This document shows, piece by piece, positions 52,659-60,517 of a stretch of DNA of 64,000 nucleotides. The number at the start of each line of letters is the position of its first letter. Position 1 is the stretch's first letter. The DNA is taken from assembly GCA_942491575.1 (NCBI GenBank), contig CALOBT010000025.1, positions 2,108,001 through 2,172,000 on the forward strand, in the 5' to 3' direction. The position numbers and the translations under genes are program-made. The DNA comes from CAZHNW01 sp942491575. GTDB lineage: Bacteria; Spirochaetota; UBA4802; UBA5550. A model generated the notes under the pieces. The model was not told the origin of the DNA, made no database searches, and was given only the letters and a program-made list of their open reading frames with translations.

Positions 52659-52991
52659 CTATTTTACATCATCAAAAAGCATCAAGTCCCTCTGCTTATC
52701 CTTTCTTTTCAGATTTTTCTTATGATATTTACCGTTGTCATCTTCTCCGCTGGCATTAAAGGATTGCCTAACCTTAAGAACCCTGCCAAGCCATTTCGAT
52801 TTATGAAGTGATTCCGCCGCCTGAAGGGCCTCGTTTTCATCTTCCATCACGACAAAACCATATCCCTTTGAGGCATTACTCGCTTCATCACGGACAATCT
52901 CAATGTATTCGACAGTGCCGTACTCCTGAAAAATCTGAAGAAGTTCCTCCTCCTGAACATCCAGCGAAAAGTTAGCAACAAACAGTTCCAT
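52659..52991 (-). CDS. RRM-domain RNA-binding protein
   Basis: A 110-residue single RRM protein of the bacterial Rbp type. RNP2 is LFVANF near the N-terminus (residues 3-8) and RNP1 is KGYGFVVM near residues 43-50, followed by a basic C-terminal tail (KKNLKRKDKQR) instead of a glycine-rich one. Such proteins bind single-stranded RNA and are often induced by cold in cyanobacteria and other bacteria. It is ten bases after the NarL-type regulator gene on the same strand, so it may be expressed with that two-component system. Convergent with the three-repeat protein gene. Confidence 0.92.
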   Translation of the reverse strand: MELFVANFSLDVQEEELLQIFQEYGTVEYIEIVRDEASNASKGYGFVVMEDENEALQAAESLHKSKWLGRVLKVRQSFNASGEDDNGKYHKKNLKRKDKQRDLMLFDDVK

Positions 52992-53001
52992 AATGTACCT
53001 C

Positions 53002-53664
53002 TTATTTCTGGTGTTCAGCTATCCATTGCACCGCCATCCGGATGAGATGGTTGTTGTTCTCAAGGTTCAGCTTTTCTCGAATATTTCTTCGGTGTGTTTC
53101 GATAGTATTTTGACTCAGGTTTAAAATTATGCTGATCTCTTTTATATTTTTACCTCGACCAAAAAGCTGAAAGATTTCCAGTTCCCGGTTGGTAAGGAAT
53201 TCCAGGCTATCTTCATTATTATCAGAAGATTTACTCCGATGCATAATTGAAAATATTATTCGATCTTTTACTCTTTCATTCAGCACAAGATTCCCCTTCA
53301 TCACATTTCTGATGCCATCCACGATCTTTGACGGGGCTTCATTTTTTTGGATATAGCCACTGGCACCAGCCCTAATTGCCCGCTCCGCATATACGGATTC
53401 ATCATACATGGAGTGCACCAGGAGACGCACATCTGGATATCGACGATTCATCGCACGAATAAAGTCCAGACCGCTCATATCCTCATCAAGACCGATGTCA
53501 ACGAGGATAATGTGCGGTAATTCTTTTTCCATTAGTTTCAGAGCTTCATTCGCGGTACTGGCTTCACCACACAGAATAATGTCATGTTTATTTTCGAGAA
53601 GCTTTGCGATCCCCATACGCACTGTAGGATGGTCATCAAGAATTAATATTTTTATAGCATTCAT
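53002..53664 (-). CDS. NarL/FixJ-family response regulator
   Basis: A 220-residue response regulator. The receiver domain (1-120) has the acidic pair in LILDDHP, the acceptor Asp in IILVDIGLDEDMSG near residue 55, and the conserved Lys in YIQKNEAP. The C-terminal LuxR-type helix-turn-helix (about 152-215) reads LTNRELEIFQLFGRGKNIKE then LSQNTIETHRRNIREKL. It is encoded about 90 bases after a HisKA_3 kinase gene on the same strand and is its probable partner. Target genes are not known; the adjacent RRM gene is a candidate for co-transcription. Confidence 0.93.
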   Translation of the reverse strand: MNAIKILILDDHPTVRMGIAKLLENKHDIILCGEASTANEALKLMEKELPHIILVDIGLDEDMSGLDFIRAMNRRYPDVRLLVHSMYDESVYAERAIRAGASGYIQKNEAPSKIVDGIRNVMKGNLVLNERVKDRIIFSIMHRSKSSDNNEDSLEFLTNRELEIFQLFGRGKNIKEISIILNLSQNTIETHRRNIREKLNLENNNHLIRMAVQWIAEHQK

Positions 53665-53756
53665 ACTTCAATAACACCTTTCAATTTATTTGAAACTAGT
53701 GGATAAATTATGCAAAGTCAATGTCTTAAAATACTAAAGATGCTTAATACTATTCA

Positions 53757-55121
53757 TTAGTCTAATAAATTTTGATCCATAACAAGTGTAACGGTAAAAT
53801 GCTCCTGTTTAGCATCGACAAAAAAGTGTGCTCCAAGAATATCTGCACGATACCTCATAATCCGAAGCCCCAGGCCCTTCGGTGAAATTTCAGCGCTGTT
53901 TTCGCAAAAGTTACCCTTGTTTTCTACTACCAGAGTAAAAAGATTTGCATCGGCATTCAGTCTAATTGAAACATTTTTAGAAATACCATGCTTCATTGCA
54001 TTATGTACAGACTCTTTGAGGATATAATAGAGATGTGTAGCTACATTATTATCAGCAATACGAATATCTCCTGATTTAGAAACATCGCATTCAACCCCGT
54101 AAAGCTGTTCCAGCTCAGCTATTATTTCCTCAAGTGCAAGACTAAAATCCTGCTGCATCTGAATTCGACTAAGTCCGCGAGAGAGGTTCCTGGTCTGATC
54201 AAGGGCTTTTCCAACCAATCCGGAAATTGTTGACACCTCGCCAGGGTCAATAGATTTTCCATCCGATATTTTTTCTTCAATGGCCCTCATCAAGTATCCT
54301 ATACCTGTAAGCACCTGTCCCAGTTCATCATGGAGCTCCCGGCCGATATTCTCGCGTTCATCTTCACTTGCACTAATTACCTGACGCTGAAGCTCGCGAA
54401 GCTCTGTTATATCAACACCGATTGAAACAACCCCCTCGGTAACATCTTCCCTGGGGAAGAGGGTATGCTGGAAGAAAAAGTTATTGCCATCATACTCGCC
54501 ACTCTGAAGGAATGTTACCGTTTCTCCCTGAAGAGCCCTGTGAAGCAATTCCTCCCCATCGGGATAATGATTGAAAAAGGAACTGCCAACTAACTGGTTC
54601 TCATGAAAACCCATTTTTAAAAGCCCCGAACCAGTTGACTGCACAATAATACCATTTCTGTTGATGGTATTTACACAGATCGAAACGTTATTAAGGATGG
54701 AATGAAAAACACTGGTAATATTTTTAAGATCGTTCTCAACCTTTTTTTGTTCAGCTATATTTTTCGATATTGTAGCAACAGCTACTGTATTTCGATTACA
54801 ATCCTTTATCGGAAAGAGAGAAAGAAGGACTGGAAACAACTGCCTGTTCCGGTTCCAACGATATCCTTCAACATTCCTTATATTTTCACCATTACGGCAG
54901 CGCTCAAGCAGACTATCAGCCTGATGATGCCGGTCAGGAGGAACAATCGTCTTGATAGGTTTCCCCACCAGATCATCACGACTCCAGCCATAGGCCCGTT
55001 CCGCTTCATTATTCATTTCAATAATCACACCCTGGAGATTTTCAATGATAATGGGGTCTGCGGCATCCTGAAATACCTGAGCAAGAAGTTCCGGAGATAA
55101 TTTTTCTGATTTATTTTCCAA
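53757..55121 (-). CDS. PAS-containing NarX-type sensor histidine kinase
   Basis: A soluble 454-residue sensor with two PAS domains (PIIIENLQGVIIEMNNEAER; then a second around NRNGIIVQSTGSGLL) and a HisKA_3 dimer/phosphoacceptor domain with ENIGRELHDELGQVL, followed by an HATPase domain ending in ISPKGLGLRIMRYRAD. No membrane helix is present, so the signal is intracellular. The start is uncertain: no ATG lies before the first PAS domain. A TTG at 55121 preceded by GGGA is used here; a TTG at 55196 would add 25 residues of unusual composition. Partner of the adjacent NarL-type regulator. Confidence 0.87.
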   Translation of the reverse strand: MENKSEKLSPELLAQVFQDAADPIIIENLQGVIIEMNNEAERAYGWSRDDLVGKPIKTIVPPDRHHQADSLLERCRNGENIRNVEGYRWNRNRQLFPVLLSLFPIKDCNRNTVAVATISKNIAEQKKVENDLKNITSVFHSILNNVSICVNTINRNGIIVQSTGSGLLKMGFHENQLVGSSFFNHYPDGEELLHRALQGETVTFLQSGEYDGNNFFFQHTLFPREDVTEGVVSIGVDITELRELQRQVISASEDERENIGRELHDELGQVLTGIGYLMRAIEEKISDGKSIDPGEVSTISGLVGKALDQTRNLSRGLSRIQMQQDFSLALEEIIAELEQLYGVECDVSKSGDIRIADNNVATHLYYILKESVHNAMKHGISKNVSIRLNADANLFTLVVENKGNFCENSAEISPKGLGLRIMRYRADILGAHFFVDAKQEHFTVTLVMDQNLLD

Positions 55122-55358
55122 TTTCCATTCCCAAAATTCTTTTCTACTATCCTTCCTACGCCAATCTCTTGCAATACAATTACAGGAGGAAAACAAAAAT
55201 TATTATAAATTATTTCCCTTCAATACGGCAAATATCAGACAAAAAAAATACAGCCCTGTCTAATACTTTCCATGATAAGAAAATAACACTTCCCTCAATT
55301 GACGAAACCATTTCAATTCTGTATTTATCAATTATCAATTATAAAACAGGAGGTTGCC

Positions 55359-55685
55359 ATGAAAACCAAGGTAGCCATCAACGGAAACACCAACAGGATA
55401 GATAGTAAGAAATATCCCATGCCGGCAGATAAGGAAGAATATCGAACTAAAGCATTCAAGGGCTTAGCCTTTCTTGCTGTTTTTATCATTGCCCTGGTCG
55501 CAGGTTCTACAGCCTTCAGCGGACCGGCACTGGAAAAAGCTGACAGTGTCCAGAACCTGATTCAGAATACTGATTCAGATACTGATAATGGTGCTGATTC
55601 AGATAAAGATGCAAACGATAAAGACACCGGGACAACAGACACGGAAGAACCTACCGAGGATTATGAGGTTCCTGCTGATCAGTAA
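55359..55685 (+). CDS. Small membrane protein with acidic Asp/Thr-rich tail
   Basis: A 108-residue protein with a perfect AGGAGG site five bases before its ATG, so it is probably well expressed. A basic cytoplasmic N-terminus (about 35 residues) leads to one membrane helix (GLAFLAVFIIALVAGSTAF), then an extracytoplasmic tail very rich in Asp, Thr and Glu (SDTDNGADSDKDANDKDTG). The helix may be a signal anchor or an uncleaved signal peptide. The low-complexity acidic tail could bind cations or act as a spacer. I know no family. It is followed by a good terminator, so it is a single-gene transcript. Confidence 0.7.
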   Translation: MKTKVAINGNTNRIDSKKYPMPADKEEYRTKAFKGLAFLAVFIIALVAGSTAFSGPALEKADSVQNLIQNTDSDTDNGADSDKDANDKDTGTTDTEEPTEDYEVPADQ

Positions 55686-55810
55686 TGGTTAATATCAAAA
55701 GAAATAAACCACTTAAGAACAGGAATGATGATTACGCTGAACATCTAACCATTAGAAAAATAATACAAAAAAATTAACATCGCAGTGCCTGCAATTGCAT
55801 TTAATTCGCC

Positions 55811-55851
55811 AAAGCGGGAAGGTGGCTATATAAAAGCCGCCTTCCCGCTTT
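55811..55851 (+). terminator. Intrinsic terminator after the acidic membrane protein gene
   Basis: Arms 55811-55826 and 55836-55851 (AAAGCGGGAAGG core) pair over 16 positions with one G-U around a nine-base loop; the end of the right arm and what follows is T/A-rich. It lies about 125 bases past the stop codon. The gap between them shows no other gene. Confidence 0.75.
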
Positions 55852-55947
55852 ATATATAGATTTGGACATTTTTTATTTCTTTTTCCAAAGATATAATATA
55901 TAATATTCCAGTTATATTACAGTTATTCTAAATTCAGGATACCACCA

Positions 55948-58119
55948 ATGAAAGTTGCCATCATCTACAATAAAGATTTTTCTCATGTCATAAATAGTTT
56001 TGGCATTCAAAATAAGGAAGTTTACAATCCCGAAACCGTGAAACTGGTTGCCGATGCCCTTGAGCAGGGGGGGCATCACCTGCGGGTCATTGACGGCAAC
56101 ATGGGAGTAATCGAGAGCCTCCAGGAATTCATGCCCCGTGTCATAGAAGGGGAAAGAATGGGCATGGTCTTCAATATGGCTTACGGCATACAGGGGGAAT
56201 CCCGGTATACACACCTTCCCTCCATGCTTGAAATGCTGGGTATTCCCTATGTTGGTTCCAATCCCGAGGGACATGCCCTGGCCCTGGACAAGGTAATCAC
56301 CAAGATTGTCATGCAAAAATATCATATTCCCACCCCCACCTTCTGGGTTTTTTCTGCCCCTAATGAAGATATCAGTGATGTTATTTATCCTGTCATTGTT
56401 AAGCCCAAAATGGAGGCTGTTTCATATGGACTCCGTGTTGTAGACAATGATGATGATCTGCGTTCAGCAATTGATTTTGTAACCATGGAATTCAATCAGC
56501 AGGCTCTTGTTGAACAGTTCATCCGAGGCCGTGAATTCTGTGTTGGCCTTCTGGGCAATGGTGACCCCGAAGCCTTTCCTGTACTGGAAATCGATCTGGA
56601 CAACAATCCGGATGCCTTCCAGACAGTTGAACATAAAAAACTTCATCCTGTAGGAAAAATTTGCCCTGCAGATCTTCCGGAAGCCCTGTCAGCTGAAATG
56701 GTTAGACTCAGCAAAGAAGCCTTTAACCGTCTTGGACTGCGTGATTTTGCCCGTATCGATATCCGCCTTGATCAGGACGATAATATTTTTCTCCTGGAAA
56801 TAAATTCCATGGCCAGTCTCGGAAATACCGGTTCATATGTACATGCAGCAGCAGTGGCAGGATATGATTATTCCAAACTCGTAAACAGAATGCTTGATGT
56901 TGCATCTGTACGATATTTCTCTCACAATATTCCTGAAGATGTGGAACAACCCAGATCAATGAGAGAAAAAAAGACCTCCCTGCCGATTCGTGTACGAAGT
57001 TTTCTCCGGACACGTCAGGACAAAACTGAAAAGCTTCTCAGTGAGATGGTGCGAATAAATTCATACGTTCGAAATATCGACGGTGTAAACAGCCTTGGTC
57101 TCCATGTTGCTCGCCACCTTGCCATACTGGGATTCACACAGCAGGTAATCCCTCAAGTAGAGGTGGGCAACATCCTTCATTTCAGCAACACATCAAAAAG
57201 CAATTATGATATTCTCATTCTGGGGCATCTTGACAACCCGGTAACATTTACACGGCATTCACCATTCAGGGAGACCCCGCAGCGTCTTTATGGAACCGGC
57301 ATCTGGGAAAACAAAGGTGGACTTACTGTGATGATCATGGCGTTGCAGGCTCTCCGATTCATAAGGTCTCTGAAAACTATAAAAATAGGAATTCTTCTGA
57401 TCACAGACAATGCCCGGCAGGGTAAATTCAGCCAGGGATATATAAGAGACATATCACGGCAGTCCAGTTCTGTCATCGGCATCTCCGGCAGCTCCATGGA
57501 GAGTACAGTGGTTACATCAAGATCAGGAGCATCTGTTTACAACTGCCAGATGAACCTTATGGAAGCAACCAGTTCAAGCGATGTCCCGCCAGCTGCAGCT
57601 AAATTCGCTCGGCTCATTGCATCTATTACAGATCTTACAAACGAAAAAGATGGTGTCGTAATTACTCCACGCAACGTTGACATAAAAACAGATATTGCCG
57701 ATATGTATGCCCACGGTGAAGTCTCCTTCAGTGTAAGATTTAATCAACTGGACCAGGCTCAAAAAGTTGATCACAACATTCGACAAATTATAAAGAAAGC
57801 AACCACCAAGAAAGGTATCTACCAGATTGAGGGAGGCATGAGACGCCCCCCAATGCATCGTACTGAAAAAACTAAAAAACTGTTTTTTTTAACAAGAAAA
57901 CTTGCTTCAAAACTGGATATCAGAATACTGGAAGAACACCGCTGGAGTTCATCGGATATCAGTGCGGTTGAAAACGATATAATGATACTGGATGGTCTTG
58001 GCCCGATTGGTGCAAGTCTCCATGACAACACTGAGTATATTCTGCGGCACAGCCTTCTTGAGCGCGGCACTCTTCTTGCGTTGTTGCTCCTTGAGCTGAA
58101 GGATGAGAGCAAAACATGA
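55948..58119 (+). CDS. ATP-grasp ligase fused to a degenerate M20-type peptidase domain
   Basis: A 723-residue fusion. Residues 1-325 resemble D-Ala-D-Ala ligase-type ATP-grasp enzymes: an N-terminal substrate domain (VFNMAYGIQGESRYTHLPSM, GIPYVGS), the ATP lid (VIVKPKMEAVSYGL, EQFIRGREFCVG) and the metal/phosphate motif LEINSMASLGNTGSY. After a linker, residues 360-720 match the M20 metallopeptidase fold, with GHLDNP, GTGIWENKGG and a late HRWSSSDIS region. The normal DEExG catalytic motif reads DNARQG, so the catalytic Glu is missing, and the bridging Asp is Glu. Hydrolysis is therefore doubtful; the domain may bind peptide. The ligase probably forms an amide with an amino acid or peptide. 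The stop overlaps the next start by four bases. Confidence 0.82.
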   Translation: MKVAIIYNKDFSHVINSFGIQNKEVYNPETVKLVADALEQGGHHLRVIDGNMGVIESLQEFMPRVIEGERMGMVFNMAYGIQGESRYTHLPSMLEMLGIPYVGSNPEGHALALDKVITKIVMQKYHIPTPTFWVFSAPNEDISDVIYPVIVKPKMEAVSYGLRVVDNDDDLRSAIDFVTMEFNQQALVEQFIRGREFCVGLLGNGDPEAFPVLEIDLDNNPDAFQTVEHKKLHPVGKICPADLPEALSAEMVRLSKEAFNRLGLRDFARIDIRLDQDDNIFLLEINSMASLGNTGSYVHAAAVAGYDYSKLVNRMLDVASVRYFSHNIPEDVEQPRSMREKKTSLPIRVRSFLRTRQDKTEKLLSEMVRINSYVRNIDGVNSLGLHVARHLAILGFTQQVIPQVEVGNILHFSNTSKSNYDILILGHLDNPVTFTRHSPFRETPQRLYGTGIWENKGGLTVMIMALQALRFIRSLKTIKIGILLITDNARQGKFSQGYIRDISRQSSSVIGISGSSMESTVVTSRSGASVYNCQMNLMEATSSSDVPPAAAKFARLIASITDLTNEKDGVVITPRNVDIKTDIADMYAHGEVSFSVRFNQLDQAQKVDHNIRQIIKKATTKKGIYQIEGGMRRPPMHRTEKTKKLFFLTRKLASKLDIRILEEHRWSSSDISAVENDIMILDGLGPIGASLHDNTEYILRHSLLERGTLLALLLLELKDESKT

Positions 58120-59744
58120 ACATAGCGGCTTCAGAAAAGGCATTCAGCCCCTCAATGGAAGGAAACTGGACGGAGGCTCGCGGAGGAATGGTTTCAACAG
58201 CCTTTCCTGAAGCAACCCATGCCGGACAGGCTATTCTCAGGGCCGGGGGTAATGCAGTAGATGCAGCCTGTGCCTCTGCTTTTGCCCTGGGAGTATGCGA
58301 ACCCCAGGCATCAGGCCTGGGGGGGCAGACTATGATGCTCATATCCTCCGGGAAAAAAGTAATAGCCATCGACGGTTCTTCCAGGGCCCCCTCTCTAGCT
58401 CATGTCAATGCCATCTATAAATACGACCGCTCAAGGGGATACAGGGCAACAACAGTCCCTTCAACCGTTGCCACCCTTTACTATGTTCACAGCCGCTATG
58501 GTTTTCTCCCGTGGCAAAAAATTATCGAACCTGCCATTGAAACTGCAGAAGGGGGATATCGAATCACCACTCTCCAATCATTTCTGCAGGAACGTGACCG
58601 CAATAAATTTCTGGCTGTAGAATCGAGATCCGGTAGTGAATATTTTTTAAAGAATGGTCAGGCCTATGCGGAAGGTGATACATTTATTCAGAGAGACCTG
58701 GCTTTGACCCTCAAAAAAATTGCCCAAAAGGGTCCGGATATTTTCTACACCGGATCCCTTGCGAAACAAATAGATGGTGACATGCGTGAAAACGGGGGCC
58801 TCCTCAGATATGATGACCTGGCCCTGATCCCATGGCCGATTGAGCGTAAACCCTTAAAAAAACGGTTCCGCCGCCTGACCCTGTACTCCATGCCGCCACC
58901 GGCTGCAGGGCGCACACTTCTTTTTACCATGATGATGCTCAACTATCTCAGCCCACGCAACCTCAACAGGGATCCCCTTAAAAGATCCCACATCTTTGCA
59001 GAAATTTTCAGAAAGGCCCTCCTCGTACGATCTGACCGCCCCTTTGATCCTAATTTTTATGCCCAGGTTAGAGACCTGGATATCCTGAACCAAAAGTATG
59101 CCCGCGATAGCATCAAAACCATCCTCAACACTGAAGAAATAAATCTGCCAATACGCGAAACCATCGATGAACAGAGCGGTGAGACGACACACCTCTCTGT
59201 TCTTGACGGTAACGGCATGAGTGTTTCTCTCACCCAGTCTATTGAACGGGTATACGGCAGCAAGGCTGCTGCTGCAGGCCTTGGGTTCCTCTATAATAAC
59301 TATCTGATGGACTTTGAATATGATGTGCCGAGTCACCCCTTTTACCTGCGCCCCAATGCGGTACCATGGGCCACCGTAGCTCCCACACTTATTTTCAGGG
59401 GCAATGATATATGGATGTCCGTAGGAAGTCCCGGAAGTGAACGGATTTTTTCAGCTATCGCACAATTTCTGGTTCACGTTATCGATGAAGAAATGCCAAT
59501 AAGCGATGCCATGCTGGCTCCGCGGATGCACTGCTCCCTGGGAGGAAGAATAAGTGTTGAGGCGGACCGCTTCCCCGGTGAAATAATCAATCATCTCCAG
59601 TCAAAGGGTTACCGTATTGACCGCCGGGATCCCTACGCCTTTTACATGGGGGCTATACATGCTGTCCTGAAAAAAAGTGACGGTACCGGATTTCAGGGAG
59701 TTGCAGAGATCAGACGTGACGGCATTGCAGGAGGTATCGATTGA
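58116..59744 (+). CDS. Gamma-glutamyltransferase-like Ntn hydrolase, cytoplasmic
   Basis: A 542-residue member of the gamma-glutamyltranspeptidase family, Ntn hydrolases that self-cleave before a threonine. The cleavage site is within SGETTHLSVLDGNG (first Thr near residue 364), and GLGFLYNN and GSPGSERIF match the glycine and substrate loops. Unlike most GGTs it has no signal peptide, so it should act in the cytosol. The family also includes cephalosporin acylases and other amidases. ATGA overlaps couple it to the ATP-grasp/M20 gene before it and to the amidohydrolase after it. A role in processing a gamma-glutamyl or related amide made by the upstream ligase is inferred from context. Confidence 0.85.
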   Translation: MNIAASEKAFSPSMEGNWTEARGGMVSTAFPEATHAGQAILRAGGNAVDAACASAFALGVCEPQASGLGGQTMMLISSGKKVIAIDGSSRAPSLAHVNAIYKYDRSRGYRATTVPSTVATLYYVHSRYGFLPWQKIIEPAIETAEGGYRITTLQSFLQERDRNKFLAVESRSGSEYFLKNGQAYAEGDTFIQRDLALTLKKIAQKGPDIFYTGSLAKQIDGDMRENGGLLRYDDLALIPWPIERKPLKKRFRRLTLYSMPPPAAGRTLLFTMMMLNYLSPRNLNRDPLKRSHIFAEIFRKALLVRSDRPFDPNFYAQVRDLDILNQKYARDSIKTILNTEEINLPIRETIDEQSGETTHLSVLDGNGMSVSLTQSIERVYGSKAAAAGLGFLYNNYLMDFEYDVPSHPFYLRPNAVPWATVAPTLIFRGNDIWMSVGSPGSERIFSAIAQFLVHVIDEEMPISDAMLAPRMHCSLGGRISVEADRFPGEIINHLQSKGYRIDRRDPYAFYMGAIHAVLKKSDGTGFQGVAEIRRDGIAGGID

Positions 59745-60511
59745 GCAGGCTTCCCTTTCTTATTTCGATTCCCCATGGGGGGTCACTTATTCCACAGGAA
59801 GTTTCGGCAATGACAATGCTGACCCGGGGAAATATTTTTGAAGACGGTGATGCCTTCACACGGGACATTTTTGCTTTACATGATACCGTTAATACCGTCA
59901 TTGAAACTGACATTGCCCGGGCCTACGTTGACATGAACCGCGGCCCGAATGACTTCCACCCTGCAAAGCGCGACGGTGTAATAAAGAGCCATACCTGTTA
60001 TAACAGGTCAATCTACATTGACGGAAACCTTCCCTCCAAAAAAATTATATCCCTTTTGCTGAAAAATTATTACTTCCCCTATCATAAAAAAATAGAAGAA
60101 GAAATCAACAGGGGTAGCCTGTGTTTTGCCTTCGACTGTCACTCGATGGCATCAGCGGCACCACCCATCGCCCTCGACTCTGGAACACTCCGTCCCGCAA
60201 TATGCCTGGGAAACAACAATGGCGAAAGCTGCAGCAATGAAGACCTTGCAGCTCTGAAAGAAATTTTTTTGAAAGTCTTTGAAATCCCCCCCGAGGAAAT
60301 TCTGTTAAATACTCCCTTCAGTGGGGGATACATCACCCGCACATACGGCAACAAGCCGATTCCGTGGATACAGATTGAGCTGAACAGAAGTCTCTATCTT
60401 CGACACCCATGGTTTAGCGAGAATAATCTCAATGTTGACAATGACAGTATCTTTCGTTTAAATAAAAATCTTTCTATCATTTTCGAAAAATTCCATTCGG
60501 TTATTTCCTGA
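59741..60511 (+). CDS. N-formylglutamate amidohydrolase-family protein
   Basis: A 256-residue zinc hydrolase of the FGase family. Motifs are the opening SIPHGG, FAFDCHSM in the middle, and the late PFSGGYITRTYG and IQIELNRSLY. The family removes N-formyl or other N-acyl groups from amino acids; in histidine breakdown (HutG) it acts on N-formylglutamate, but no hut genes are nearby. The start is a TTG with GGAGGT five bases upstream, overlapping the GGT-like stop by four bases. Third gene of a coupled trio with the ATP-grasp/M20 fusion and the GGT-like protein. Substrate is likely an acylated or amidated glutamate-type molecule, which is inference. Confidence 0.87.
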   Translation: MSRLPFLISIPHGGSLIPQEVSAMTMLTRGNIFEDGDAFTRDIFALHDTVNTVIETDIARAYVDMNRGPNDFHPAKRDGVIKSHTCYNRSIYIDGNLPSKKIISLLLKNYYFPYHKKIEEEINRGSLCFAFDCHSMASAAPPIALDSGTLRPAICLGNNNGESCSNEDLAALKEIFLKVFEIPPEEILLNTPFSGGYITRTYGNKPIPWIQIELNRSLYLRHPWFSENNLNVDNDSIFRLNKNLSIIFEKFHSVIS

Positions 60512-60517
60512 TTAACC

